Assembly: GCA_027487845.1 (NCBI GenBank)
Contig: JAIYCV010000026.1
Location: 1 to 64,000, forward strand
Source: Flammeovirgaceae bacterium
GTDB lineage: Bacteria; Bacteroidota; Bacteroidia; Cytophagales; Cyclobacteriaceae
Length of the DNA stretch: 64,000 bases
Direction of reading: 5' to 3'
Shown: positions 17,832 through 26,511 of the stretch, piece after piece
Numbering within the stretch: position 1 is the first letter of the stretch
Layout of the letters: each line of letters begins with the position of its first letter
The notes under the pieces: model-generated
The model's input: the letters and a program-made list of their open reading frames with translations, nothing else
What the model was told of the DNA's origin: nothing
The model's database searches: none
Made by a program: the position numbers and the translations under genes

Positions 17832-19409
17832 ATGGATTGTAAAAAGATACCCCTTACTGATACTAAATCCTTTTCACCCTTCTTCCTTGATTATATTTCC
17901 AATACCAACAGCCTGCAACCCTTTTACAATAGGTTTCCTTTAATTGAAAACTTCGAAGCCCAATTAAAAGAAAAGTCAGCATCTTTTCCCGACTCCAATC
18001 GGTCAGTTTTGGTAGAAGTACTAAAGAAACAATATAAGGATCTTGAAATCAGTGAAGCCGTTGGCAGCAATATTGAAAGCCTATCGAATACAAAGACATT
18101 TACAATAACCACTGGGCATCAACTCAATATTTTTACTGGTCCGCTTTATTTTATTTACAAAATCGTTACGGTAATCAATGCGTGCAAAAAATTAAAGAAA
18201 GCCTATCCCGAAAACGATTTTATTCCTGTGTATTGGATGGCCAGCGAAGATCATGACTATGAAGAGATAAAATATTTTAATTTATACGGCCATAAACATA
18301 TTTGGGAGACCGATCAAAAAGGCGCGGTGGGCAGATTTAACACGAAGAGTTTAGCCAAGCTTGTGAAAGAAATTCCGGGTGATGTTTCTATCTTTAATCA
18401 AGCGTACTCAAAAAACAGTACGCTCGCAAATGCCGTTCGTCATTACATCAACACACTTTTTGGCGATCAAGGATTAATTGTGATGGATGCCGATGATCGT
18501 CAGCTAAAAACACTTTTCAAAAACGCAATTCATGACGACTTATTTGATCACTCGGCAAAGAAAGCAGTCGATTTAACAAACCGTCAATTGCATCAACTTG
18601 GTTACCACACGCAAGTAAATGCCCGTGAAATCAATCATTTTTTTTTAGATAGTAACTTAAGGGGCAGAATAGAGAGAACCGTTTCTGGTTTTTCAGTAGT
18701 AGATACTGACTTAATATTTACGGAAGAGGAAGTGGTAAAGATGATAGAAGCAACTCCTGATAAATTTAGCCCCAACGTTATTCTTCGGCCACTGTATCAA
18801 GAAACAATTTTACCTAATTTAGCTTACACTGGTGGCCCAGCCGAACTAGTGTATTGGCTTCAACTAAAGGGCGTGTTTGAGCATTTCAGTATACCGTTTC
18901 CTATTCTACTTCCGCGTAATTTTGCGATGGTAATGGATTATCCTTCCGCAAGAAAATTTAGTAAAACTGGCTTACAACTTTCGGATCTATTTGAAGAAAA
19001 GAATTTTTTGTTCAACCATTGGGTTATAAACAACACACACCATACTCTTTCTGTTGGAAAGGAGTTGAAAGAAATTCAAGATATTTTTAATGCAATAGGA
19101 GAGCGTGCATCTAAAATTGATTCAACGCTAGCCCCCATGATTTCAGCCCAATTAAAAAAAGCAACTAACAGCCTCGAAAAGATTGAGCATAAATTACTGA
19201 AGGCCGAAAAAAGACTTCACTCGGATAAATTAGGTCAAGTTGAGGCATTGAAAAACGCGTTATTCCCAAAAGGAAGTCTACAAGAAAGAACGGATAATTT
19301 TCTAACTTTTTATCAGCCAGACAATCAATTCATAAATAAGCTTTTGGCACAATTCGATCCGTTTGATTTTCAGTTTAACGTATTGATGTATGACGAAACG
19401 GGAGCTTAG
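17832..19409 (+). CDS. bshC: bacillithiol biosynthesis cysteine-adding enzyme BshC
   Basis: A 525-residue BshC, which adds cysteine to glucosaminyl-malate in the last step of bacillithiol synthesis. The family motifs TTGHQLNIFTGPLYFIYK (about 95-112) and YWMASEDHDYEEI are clear. A C-terminal helical region (about 420-480, LKKATNSLEKIEHKLLKAEK) forms the coiled coil used for dimerisation. It implies bacillithiol as a low-molecular-weight thiol here. The 3' end overlaps the next gene by 20 bases. Confidence 0.95.
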   Translation: MDCKKIPLTDTKSFSPFFLDYISNTNSLQPFYNRFPLIENFEAQLKEKSASFPDSNRSVLVEVLKKQYKDLEISEAVGSNIESLSNTKTFTITTGHQLNIFTGPLYFIYKIVTVINACKKLKKAYPENDFIPVYWMASEDHDYEEIKYFNLYGHKHIWETDQKGAVGRFNTKSLAKLVKEIPGDVSIFNQAYSKNSTLANAVRHYINTLFGDQGLIVMDADDRQLKTLFKNAIHDDLFDHSAKKAVDLTNRQLHQLGYHTQVNAREINHFFLDSNLRGRIERTVSGFSVVDTDLIFTEEEVVKMIEATPDKFSPNVILRPLYQETILPNLAYTGGPAELVYWLQLKGVFEHFSIPFPILLPRNFAMVMDYPSARKFSKTGLQLSDLFEEKNFLFNHWVINNTHHTLSVGKELKEIQDIFNAIGERASKIDSTLAPMISAQLKKATNSLEKIEHKLLKAEKRLHSDKLGQVEALKNALFPKGSLQERTDNFLTFYQPDNQFINKLLAQFDPFDFQFNVLMYDETGA

Positions 19410-19938
19410 AAAAATTTATCTGGAGAAACGATTACAACTAACAGAAGCGGAATATGACAAATTAAGTCAACGGATTTGCCATCAATTTTTCAATCGGTTG
19501 GATCTAACAAATGTAAAGGTTGTTCATCTTTTTCTCCCGATTAAAAAAAACAAAGAACCCAATACTTGGTTTATCGCTGAACGACTTCGAAGTGATTACC
19601 CTACTATTAAGGTTTCTATTCCTAAAATAGTTGACGAACAATTATTCAATTACTATTTGGATTCTGACTGCATATTAGAGGAAAACAAATGGGGAATATC
19701 CGAACCTATTAAAGGAAATTTAACCGAGTCAAAAGACATTGACGTAGTGCTGGTGCCCTTGCTAGCGTTTGATAAGGAGAACCATCGGGTGGGTTATGGT
19801 AAGGGATATTATGATCGGTTTTTAAAACAATGTCGAACAGATAGTAAAAAAATCGGGCTTTCGTTTTTTAATGCAGTAGAAAAAATTGATGATGTAAACG
19901 AGCACGATCTGGCCTTGGATGCATTCATCATTCCTTGA
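19390..19938 (+). CDS. 5-formyltetrahydrofolate cyclo-ligase
   Basis: A 182-residue enzyme that converts 5-formyl-THF to methenyl-THF with ATP. The N-terminal MTKRELRKIYLEKRLQL holds the basic ATP-binding residues. The C-terminal signature GYGKGYYDRFL (about 137-147) follows the LVPLLAFD strand. It overlaps bshC by 20 bases, so both are on one mRNA. No functional link between them is obvious. Confidence 0.93.
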   Translation: MTKRELRKIYLEKRLQLTEAEYDKLSQRICHQFFNRLDLTNVKVVHLFLPIKKNKEPNTWFIAERLRSDYPTIKVSIPKIVDEQLFNYYLDSDCILEENKWGISEPIKGNLTESKDIDVVLVPLLAFDKENHRVGYGKGYYDRFLKQCRTDSKKIGLSFFNAVEKIDDVNEHDLALDAFIIP

Positions 19939-19944
19939 TAGGCA

Positions 19945-21021
19945 TTAAACCGCTGGCTCTTGTTGGCTTAAACAATGAAAAGATCCCAGTCCCCAAATAA
20001 TATCTGTTGAATCCAAACCAACTACTTTTCTGTTTGGGAAACACTGCTGAAGAATAGCTAATGCCGTATCGTCATTTTTATCTCTGAAGGTAGGGACAAC
20101 CACATATTTGTTGGCGATATAGAAATTAGCATAAGAAGCGGGCAGACGCTGATCTTCGAAGATAACTGGAGCGGGCATGGGCAGCTCTATGACATTCAAT
20201 TGCTTTCCTGTTTCGAGTCTTAGCGTTTTTAATTCCTTTAGATTGTCTTGAAGTATTTCATAATTCTCATCGCTTTTGTTCTCTTCAACAATGGTAACAA
20301 CCGTGTCGGCATTTACAAAACGAGTGAGGTCATCAATGTGGCCGTCAGTATCATCGCCAATGATTCCATCGCCCAACCATAGAATATGATCTACACCGTA
20401 ATAGTTGGCCAAGTATTCTTCAATTTGAGATTGATTTAGCTGAGGGTTGCGATTCGGATTAAGCAAACAAGCACTTGTTGTAAGCAATGTTCCTTTGCCA
20501 TTAAATTCTACAGAGCCACCCTCCATTACAATTCCAGGGTGTACTACAGGAATTTTATAATGATCTGCAATCAACGTGGGAATAACATCATCCAAATCAA
20601 ACGGAGGGTATTTACCACCCCACGCATTATAGCCCCAATCCACAATCATTTTTTTCTTCTCGATCGGATTAATCAAGAATGCGGGGCCATGATCGCGGCA
20701 CCAGGCATCATTGGTTGGGTGAAAGAAGAAATTGATACTTGTAAAATCTGCCCCGACTTTTTCCAAATGAGAAATAGCGAACTGTTTCATCTTCTCATCG
20801 GCCACATTGATGTTCACTTTTTCCCCTTCGGCCACTAGTTTTATGAACTGGGCATACACTGGAAAAACCGTATCCATCTTCCCGGGCCATGAGGCTTCTT
20901 TGTGCGGCCAACTTAACCAAGTGGCGGTGTGAGTCGCGAATTCGGACGGGAAGTAGTAACCGAGTTGTTTAGGAATTAGAGAGTCGGAAAGTCGGAAAGT
21001 CGGAAAGTCTGGAGAGGGCAT
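19945..21021 (-). CDS. aguA: agmatine deiminase with repeat-derived N-terminus
   Basis: A 358-residue agmatine deiminase (peptidyl-arginine-deiminase superfamily), which converts agmatine to N-carbamoylputrescine. Catalytic features are NDAWCRDHGP, GIIGDDTDGHIDD and the nucleophile C350 in GLGSFHC. The conserved protein begins at PKQLGYYFPSEF (about residue 17). The preceding 16 residues, including the ATG, are encoded by the tandem 8-mer repeat at 20983..21012, so the start codon seems to have been supplied by the inserted element. The next pathway gene, aguB, lies upstream, separated by the four-helix-bundle gene. Confidence 0.93.
   Translation of the reverse strand: MPSPDFPTFRLSDSLIPKQLGYYFPSEFATHTATWLSWPHKEASWPGKMDTVFPVYAQFIKLVAEGEKVNINVADEKMKQFAISHLEKVGADFTSINFFFHPTNDAWCRDHGPAFLINPIEKKKMIVDWGYNAWGGKYPPFDLDDVIPTLIADHYKIPVVHPGIVMEGGSVEFNGKGTLLTTSACLLNPNRNPQLNQSQIEEYLANYYGVDHILWLGDGIIGDDTDGHIDDLTRFVNADTVVTIVEENKSDENYEILQDNLKELKTLRLETGKQLNVIELPMPAPVIFEDQRLPASYANFYIANKYVVVPTFRDKNDDTALAILQQCFPNRKVVGLDSTDIIWGLGSFHCLSQQEPAV
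20983..21012 (-). repeat. left inverted repeat: (GTCGGAAA)x3 + GTCTGG
   Basis: Perfect tandem 8-mers at 20983-20990, 20991-20998 and 20999-21006, then GTCTGG. The repeat is translated as codons of aguA (PDFPTFRLSDS on the minus strand). Confidence 0.9.
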
Positions 21022-21026
21022 AAAGT

Positions 21027-21380
21027 TTATTTTAGAGATTTGCGAAGCGATGCTATCATGACCAAAATTTCCTCGCAGGCTTGATAAATCTTATGAAAAT
21101 CAACATCAGAAATAATATTTCGTTTTTGAGCTATGTAAAGGCAGCCTACAACTTCAATGTCAGATCTCAAAGCTATTCCAAGAAATCTACTAAACTCTGG
21201 ATTGGTTTGACCTGTTGAGCCCTCCGCAATATTTAATGACACTGAATCAGCAGCTCTTTTAATTTGTGATGTCAAAATATAAAGTTCCTCTTTTGGGAAT
21301 CGTAAAGTTACTTCGTGAACTAGTGAAGAAAGCTCAAGCGCTTTTTGCCAAACGATTAATTTCTCAAACTTAAATGCCAT
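21027..21380 (-). CDS. four helix bundle protein (23S rRNA intervening-sequence protein family)
   Basis: A 117-residue TIGR02436-type protein: FEKLIVWQKALELSSLVHEVT near the start, FPKEELYILTSQIKRAADSVSLNIAEG in the middle, and a C-terminal helix ending SLRKSLK. In some bacteria, members are encoded inside 23S rRNA intervening sequences. In Bacteroidota they are scattered through the chromosome beside short repeats. Function unknown; RNA binding has been suggested for the family. Here it stands between aguB and aguA on the same strand, five bases from aguA, and is framed by inverted repeats. Confidence 0.9.
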   Translation of the reverse strand: MAFKFEKLIVWQKALELSSLVHEVTLRFPKEELYILTSQIKRAADSVSLNIAEGSTGQTNPEFSRFLGIALRSDIEVVGCLYIAQKRNIISDVDFHKIYQACEEILVMIASLRKSLK

Positions 21381-21403
21381 GTCTAATTAAATCTAACGCA
21401 ATG

Positions 21404-21431
21404 CCAGACTTCCCGACTTTCGGACTTCTCC
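21404..21431 (+). repeat. right inverted repeat of the IVP-type element
   Basis: Begins CCAGACTTCCCGACTTTCGG and continues to 21431. It is inverted relative to 20983..21012 and ends three bases before the aguB stop codon (21434). Confidence 0.8.
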
Positions 21432-21433
21432 AA

Positions 21434-22333
21434 CTACTCATCAATAAACCTCTTGGTGATCGGTTGGTACGAATCAATGCGTCTGTCGCGCATGAACGGC
21501 CAATGAACACGCACGCTGTCGGTCTTGTGAAGATCAATTTCTGTTACGTTTACCTCCTCATTTTCGTGAGACGCTTTATAGAGAATTGAGCCTAACGGAT
21601 TGGCAATAAACGAGCCTCCCCAAAATTTCATTGCGCCATCTTGTTCGAAACCTACTCTGTTCACACTCACCACATGCAGGCCATTTGCAATGGCATGGCT
21701 TCGTTGGATTGTCTGCCAAGCACTATATTGTTCCGTGTTGGTTGCTTCGTCTTGTGATGCAGCCCAACCAATGGCAGTAGGATAAAATAGTACCTCGGCA
21801 CCCATCAACGAAGTAATGCGCGAAGCTTCTGGATACCATTGATCCCAGCAAATCAAAACACCCAATGTGGCAAACTTTGTTTTGAAAACTTTGTAGCCCA
21901 AATCGCCCGGTGTAAAGTAGAACTTCTCATAATATGCCGGATCATCGGGAATATGCATTTTGCGATACTTACCCAGATAAGAGCCGTCTGCATCTATTAC
22001 AGCGGTGGTGTTATGATAAATCCCCTGCGTGCGTTTCTCAAAAAGCGAAGCAATAATAACTACGCCTAATTCTTTTGCAAGGGAAGACAATGATTCTGTG
22101 CTTGGCCCCGGAATGGATTCCGCCAACTTAAAATTTTCATAATCTTCTACATCACAGAAATAAAGAGAAGAAAATAGCTCTTGAAGGCAAACAATTTGCG
22201 CGCCTTTAGCGGCTGCCTGTTTAATTTTAGCTATCGCTTTCTCCAGATTTTCGGCTGGCAATTTTGTGCAACTCATCTGCACGGTTCCAATTTTTACGAG
22301 CTTATTGGCCACAGTTTTATTTTTAAAAATCAA
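21434..22333 (-). CDS. aguB: N-carbamoylputrescine amidase
   Basis: A carbon-nitrogen hydrolase (299 residues from TTG at 22333; GTG at 22312 gives 292 and may be the true start). The catalytic triad is E52 (QELF), K125 (KYRKMHIP) and C162 (LICWDQWYPEA), long-form numbering. Together with DPAYYEKFYFTPGD this matches N-carbamoylputrescine amidase, which makes putrescine, CO2 and ammonia. With aguA it forms the arginine-derived putrescine route. The two genes are interrupted by the four-helix-bundle element. Confidence 0.92.
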   Translation of the reverse strand: MIFKNKTVANKLVKIGTVQMSCTKLPAENLEKAIAKIKQAAAKGAQIVCLQELFSSLYFCDVEDYENFKLAESIPGPSTESLSSLAKELGVVIIASLFEKRTQGIYHNTTAVIDADGSYLGKYRKMHIPDDPAYYEKFYFTPGDLGYKVFKTKFATLGVLICWDQWYPEASRITSLMGAEVLFYPTAIGWAASQDEATNTEQYSAWQTIQRSHAIANGLHVVSVNRVGFEQDGAMKFWGGSFIANPLGSILYKASHENEEVNVTEIDLHKTDSVRVHWPFMRDRRIDSYQPITKRFIDE

Positions 22334-22394
22334 AAATACATGAATTGTTTAGTTTCATTGATCTTGGCCCGATTAAAAAACTATGAATTGATTT

Positions 22395-23138
22395 TCAGAA
22401 AAGTACTTCCGCGGAAACCGCAATCAGAGCCGCAACCAAAGCCACGCCCAATTTCTTCGCATTAAACTTATGATCGACACTACTTTCAAAAACGATGGTG
22501 GTGGATATGTGCAGAAAATTTCCAGAAACCAACGCAAAAAGATAGGTAAACGCCTTTACTGAAATCAAATTACTTTCTATTAAAAGATCGCTGGCAATCA
22601 ACCCGATGGGAGAAGCTGCAGCAAAAAGAATTAAATAAACCAACGCCTTTTTTTTATTCTCAATCTCACACAACAAAACAGACATTAATGCAAAAGCCTC
22701 TGGGGCTTTATGAAGTAATATGCCCCAAAGAATTGTTTTGGAATTAGGATGGTCGGGATTGGAAAGCCCATGCATAAGCAAACTTCCTTCAAGCAATGAA
22801 TGAGCGCCTAGCGCAAGTAAAACCCAAATGGCTGAAGATTCTTTATGGGCATGCCCGATGTCGTGTTTATGAATATGCCCATGCTCCACCCCCGAAGAGA
22901 AAAATTCAAGGCATTGTTGTAAAAAGAATCCGGCCAAAACAAAAACAGCTAAAAAGGAAGCGTTGTCGGTCGAAGTAAACAAGTCTGGGAAAATGTGAAT
23001 AATAGTGATTGAAAATAAATAAGATCCTGCAAAAACAAGCGCCAGCTTATAGTTGCCGCTGCTTACCTTAGGAACATAGAAGGCCACCAACCCCGAAGCC
23101 AAAGCGACTATAAAAAGAATAATACAATCAAAAATCAT
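22395..23138 (-). CDS. ZIP-family metal transporter
   Basis: A 247-residue inner-membrane transporter with about eight hydrophobic segments. A His-rich cytoplasmic loop (85-98, EHGHIHKHDIGHAH) precedes the metal-site helices: HSLLE (H113, E117) and HKAPE (H143, E147). ZIP proteins move zinc or other divalent metals into the cytoplasm; the metal is not determined by these motifs. It lies 19 bases from apbE on the same strand. Bacteroidota of this type often keep a single copy. Confidence 0.9.
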   Translation of the reverse strand: MIFDCIILFIVALASGLVAFYVPKVSSGNYKLALVFAGSYLFSITIIHIFPDLFTSTDNASFLAVFVLAGFFLQQCLEFFSSGVEHGHIHKHDIGHAHKESSAIWVLLALGAHSLLEGSLLMHGLSNPDHPNSKTILWGILLHKAPEAFALMSVLLCEIENKKKALVYLILFAAASPIGLIASDLLIESNLISVKAFTYLFALVSGNFLHISTTIVFESSVDHKFNAKKLGVALVAALIAVSAEVLF

Positions 23139-23157
23139 TAGGCAAATTTATCAAATA

Positions 23158-24183
23158 CTACTTCTTCGAAACTATTTTTATCGATTGCTTAATTCCATTG
23201 GTAACGTATGTTTTCAAAATGCCAGAATCATCGGAGAAAATAAGAAAACCATCTAACTCAGTATGTTTTTCTAAAATCGCTATTGATTTCTCCAGCCCCA
23301 ACACCATCATTGCCGTATCCCATGCATCGGCAGTAGCCGCATCTTTAGCGAAGATAGAAACGCTCAATAAGCGGTGATTAACAGGATAGCCGCTAATAGG
23401 ATCGATTATATGAGAAAATTTCACTCCATTTATCTCCCGAACATTAAGGTAACTGCCAGAGGTTGTAAACGACCGATCTTTAATCTTTACCGTTGCTTTA
23501 AGAAATTGGTGCGCATAATCCGAAGTTGGATCAAGAATGCCAATCTCCCATTCTTTCCGTCTTTCTAAGTTTATCCCAATAGCCATTCCTTCGCCACCTA
23601 ACTCGATAAACATATTTTTAATTCCTTTTGCACGCAAAAAATTTGCAATCACATCTGCGCCATAGCCCTGTCCGATGCCGCCAAAATCAACTTGGGCGCG
23701 ATAGTCCTTTTTAAAAACACTGTCCTCGTTAAAAACCAACTTATCAAATCCAACAAAAGCTTTTAGTGAATCAATTTTTGTGCTATCAATCGTTGTAATT
23801 TCCTTCTGGCCAAAACCCCACGCATTTACAAGCGGCATTACAGTAAGATCGAAAGCACCAGCCGTGGCATCAAATACATCCCTCGAGATTTTTAAGGGAG
23901 AATAAAAGTAAGGGAGTTGAAAACGATAGGATTTACTTGTGCGATTGAATCGCGAAACTTCCGATTGAGGATCGTAATTATTAATGGATTGGTTCACCAC
24001 TTTAAGAAGTGAATCGATTGACGATTTGAAATTTCTTTTCTGATTATCAAAATAGGTGATGTGGTAGGTAGTCCCCATTGTAGTTCCTTCTATACGGATG
24101 GCCTTGTTTCTACCCATTCCGTTAGTGAACATCGGAAAAATAATTATGAACCAGATTGCCTGCTTGAAATAGTTTTTTTTCAT
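23158..24183 (-). CDS. apbE: FAD:protein FMN transferase (ApbE family)
   Basis: A 341-residue ApbE protein, which attaches FMN covalently to Thr/Ser of target proteins such as NqrB/NqrC or RnfG. It has an N-terminal export signal (KQAIWFIIIFPMFTNG), the start motif GTTMGTTYHI, DFGGIGQGYGAD, FIELGGEGMA and the HIIDPISGYP metal/FAD site with TADAWDTAMMVLG. It acts in the periplasm, probably membrane-anchored; no lipobox is clear. No flavinylated partner is present in the window. It is probably co-transcribed with the ZIP gene. Confidence 0.93.
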   Translation of the reverse strand: MKKNYFKQAIWFIIIFPMFTNGMGRNKAIRIEGTTMGTTYHITYFDNQKRNFKSSIDSLLKVVNQSINNYDPQSEVSRFNRTSKSYRFQLPYFYSPLKISRDVFDATAGAFDLTVMPLVNAWGFGQKEITTIDSTKIDSLKAFVGFDKLVFNEDSVFKKDYRAQVDFGGIGQGYGADVIANFLRAKGIKNMFIELGGEGMAIGINLERRKEWEIGILDPTSDYAHQFLKATVKIKDRSFTTSGSYLNVREINGVKFSHIIDPISGYPVNHRLLSVSIFAKDAATADAWDTAMMVLGLEKSIAILEKHTELDGFLIFSDDSGILKTYVTNGIKQSIKIVSKK

Positions 24184-24280
24184 TTAGATAGGAGGCTTCT
24201 AGTAATGACTTGGGTCACTTGAGTTAATCATTTTCGTTACTATCTTGTACACAAAATTATTACTATATAAGTTTTAAAGG

Positions 24281-24889
24281 ATGAAGGATGGTAAAGTTAC
24301 GATGAATCATAATCCTGTTGAGGCTTTTTTCGAAAAATTCATCAGTCTCGATGAAGATGACCGGATCAAGATAAGATCATTATTTAAGAAAGTGAAAGTA
24401 AAAAAAAGGCAATTTGTTGTTCAGCCCAATTTCGTGGCGACACATCGAAACTATGTTGTACACGGTGCATTTCGATCTTATGTTGTTGCTGATGAAGGGC
24501 AAGAACATACCATTGCCTTTGCCATCGATGACTGGTGGATTACGGACTACAATAGCTATATCTTTCAAAAACCTGCAACGATGTTCGTGGTGGCATTGGA
24601 AGACAGCACCATCATGCAAATCGACTACGAAAAAGAAAAAGAATTAAAAGCATCACACCAAAAATTTGAAACCTTTTTCCGAACGATTGCAGAAAGGGGT
24701 CTTGCATTCTATCAACGTAGACTAATATCTAATCTTACACAGACTGCCGAAGAGCGCTACGATGAGTTTGTAGAGAAGTATCCGCTTATCTTGCAACGCG
24801 TGCCACAATATGCACTCGCTTCTTTTTTGGGTATGACTACCGAGTTTCTTTCCAAAATCAGGAATAAAAAAACGAACCAGAAGAGCTAA
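24281..24889 (+). CDS. Crp/Fnr-family transcriptional regulator
   Basis: A 202-residue regulator (195 if the ATG at 24302 is used). A cNMP-binding-like beta-roll spans about 25-120 (VVQPNFVATHRNYVVHGAFRSY, HTIAFAIDDWW). The C-terminal HTH (about 160-200) reads PQYALASFLGMTTEFLSKIR. The cyclic-nucleotide phosphate-binding Arg/Glu pattern is not preserved, as in many Bacteroidota Crp-like proteins, so the signal is unknown. It is divergent from apbE and directly precedes the AraC-type gene. It may control that gene or the cluster to its right. Confidence 0.9.
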   Translation: MKDGKVTMNHNPVEAFFEKFISLDEDDRIKIRSLFKKVKVKKRQFVVQPNFVATHRNYVVHGAFRSYVVADEGQEHTIAFAIDDWWITDYNSYIFQKPATMFVVALEDSTIMQIDYEKEKELKASHQKFETFFRTIAERGLAFYQRRLISNLTQTAEERYDEFVEKYPLILQRVPQYALASFLGMTTEFLSKIRNKKTNQKS

Positions 24890-24958
24890 CTCGGTAAAAC
24901 TTCTATTGTCGATTTCAAACACTACCTTCGCGGTGTTTTAATATATATATATCTTGCT

Positions 24959-26017
24959 TTGACAGCGGATCTTAACACGGCCTTTCTACCCGAACTCAAC
25001 AAGCTGTACACTTTTGAGAAGCACTGCCTATTATTTCTGAAGCAAGGGCAAGGTACTTTTCAAGTTGATTTCAAAAACTATACGTTCAAGGCCTCGAAAG
25101 CAATCTTCTTATCCCCAAAACAATATTTTAAGCTTCTTGCGGGCAAGTTCACAATCGCGCGCTATGATTTCCCTGAAGAAAGCATTGCTCACGTACAAAA
25201 TTCACGATTCCTCTTTCGGCATTTGATAAGCGTAAGCCACCTCGGCTTTGATCAGTCAGGAAACTCCTTTTTGAATCCGCTTCTATACATTGATGTCAAT
25301 GAAGCAAATGCAGCATTATTGGCAAAAGCGATTCAAGATTGGATAGACCTTAATCCTTTCAATGCCTCTGCGCAAGACATAAATCTACTTTTCGATCTGA
25401 AAGAAATCATTGATAATAAATTTCGAGAACCAATTGACTTACATTTTGTATCAAGGGAGTTAAACCAAACGCCACATCGCATAAGTCTATTGGCAAAGGA
25501 GAAACTTCATCATACACTCCACAAGCTAGTGACAAATAAAATCTTACTGGAAGCAGAACGAAAAATTGTGTTCTCGGATTTATCTACCAAAGAAATCGCT
25601 TATGAGACAGGCTTTAGCGATCCCGCTTATTTCAATCGTTTCTTTAAGCAACAAACTACACTCACGCCTCATGCATTCAGGGAGAAGCATGAATTTGATA
25701 AACGCGACACTTTTGCCAAAGACCTGATGGAGTTGATTGACACTCATTATAAAAGGCAACACAAAGCAGAATTTTATGCCGATCAATTTGCTATGACCGT
25801 GAAGTCGTTTTCCAGAAAGATCACCGACCGATTAGATACCTCCATCAAAGGCATCATCAAAGATAAAATCATAGCAGAGGCAAAGAATCTCCTCGCTCAA
25901 AGTGCACCCATCTACGCCATCGCTTACGAATTAGGCTTTCAAGAGCCGAATCATTTCACTGCTTTCTTTAAAGTCCACACAGGCCAAACGCCCACGCAAT
26001 TTCTAGCGGATTTATAA
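24959..26017 (+). CDS. AraC-family regulator with two tandem HTH domains
   Basis: A 352-residue regulator. An N-terminal cupin-like segment (1-130) is followed by two AraC DNA-binding domains, at about 145-243 (with IAYETGFSDPAYFNRFFKQ) and 255-350 (with IAYELGFQEPNHFTAFFKVHTGQTPTQF). Ordinary AraC proteins have one such domain of two HTH motifs, so this one should carry four HTH motifs. The start is TTG at 24959; no other start exists before the conserved region. An (AT)n stretch lies just upstream. It is followed 98 bases later by the NTF2-like gene, whose promoter it may control. Confidence 0.88.
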   Translation: MTADLNTAFLPELNKLYTFEKHCLLFLKQGQGTFQVDFKNYTFKASKAIFLSPKQYFKLLAGKFTIARYDFPEESIAHVQNSRFLFRHLISVSHLGFDQSGNSFLNPLLYIDVNEANAALLAKAIQDWIDLNPFNASAQDINLLFDLKEIIDNKFREPIDLHFVSRELNQTPHRISLLAKEKLHHTLHKLVTNKILLEAERKIVFSDLSTKEIAYETGFSDPAYFNRFFKQQTTLTPHAFREKHEFDKRDTFAKDLMELIDTHYKRQHKAEFYADQFAMTVKSFSRKITDRLDTSIKGIIKDKIIAEAKNLLAQSAPIYAIAYELGFQEPNHFTAFFKVHTGQTPTQFLADL

Positions 26018-26069
26018 AAAGTCCAGTCAATGGGGATTTTTTTGTAGCGGTTGCCCTCGGCAAGTAGCG

Positions 26070-26094
26070 CACATTTGTATCGTCAATAACGACA
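26070..26094 (+). promoter_or_regulatory. promoter/leader element, copy A
   Basis: CACATTTG (26070-26077, nAnnTTTG -7 type) is followed by TATCGTCAATAACGACA. The 25 bases match 30238..30262 with only two differences. It precedes the NTF2-YHS unit. Confidence 0.65.
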
Positions 26095-26115
26095 GAAAAT
26101 AAAAAATAAAATATT

Positions 26116-26469
26116 ATGGCAAACAACATCGCAGAACTATTCTCAGCAAAAGTTGAGATGATTCAAAAAGGACAAATTGTAGATGCAACTGAGAAATTTC
26201 TTGCGCCTAGCGGGAAGACAACGGATTTTGATGGCACCATCACAAAGAATAAAGAAGAGATGCTTACCAAAATGAAAGGGTTTGCGGGCGCGATTGCAAA
26301 AGTGAACGGCATCACATTGTTGCAGTCATCTGTATCCGGAAACGTATCGTTTGCCGAATTCAATATCGACTTTGATATGAAAGACGGAAGCAAAATCTTA
26401 TGGCACGAGATCATTCGTTCCGTTTGGGAAAACGGCTTGATCACTGATGAACAGTATTTCAAAGGATAA
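26116..26469 (+). CDS. NTF2/SnoaL-like protein
   Basis: A 117-residue cytoplasmic protein with the cone-shaped NTF2/SnoaL-like pattern: an N-terminal helix MANNIAELFSAKVEMIQKG, then ATEKFLAPSGKTTDFDGTITKNKEEML, and C-terminal strands SFAEFNIDFDMKDGSKILWHEIIRSVWENGLITDEQYF. Such proteins are small-molecule isomerases, cyclases or binding proteins; the ligand here is unknown. It is the first gene of a unit with the exported YHS protein and carries promoter copy A. Confidence 0.8.
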   Translation: MANNIAELFSAKVEMIQKGQIVDATEKFLAPSGKTTDFDGTITKNKEEMLTKMKGFAGAIAKVNGITLLQSSVSGNVSFAEFNIDFDMKDGSKILWHEIIRSVWENGLITDEQYFKG

Positions 26470-26487
26470 AAAATAAAAAAACCAAAA

Positions 26488-26501
26488 AACAAACCCTTAA
26501 A
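26488..26501 (+). repeat. 14-base leader repeat, copy 1
   Basis: AACAAACCCTTAAA lies 10 bases before the ATG of the YHS gene. It is identical to 31047..31060, upstream of the SMP-30-like gene. Confidence 0.6.
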
Positions 26502-26511
26502 ACACACAATT

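Larger units (their letters stand above)
20983..21431. mobile_element. candidate IVP-type mini-element with inverted repeats
   Basis: The four-helix-bundle gene 21027..21380 is bounded by imperfect inverted repeats. The left one (20983-21012) is three copies of GTCGGAAA plus GTCTGG. The right one (21404-21431) begins CCAGACTTCCCGACTTTC. The reverse complement of the left repeat starts CCAGACTTTCCGACTTTC and differs by one base over these 18. The unit splits aguB from aguA, which normally act in sequence. It looks like a small inserted element; it has no transposase, and no target duplication could be defined. Confidence 0.55.

Noticed and set aside
20983..21006. CRISPR-like repeat (three GTCGGAAA units)
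   Set aside because: Units are only 8 bases, without spacers, and lie in a coding frame; this is a simple tandem repeat.
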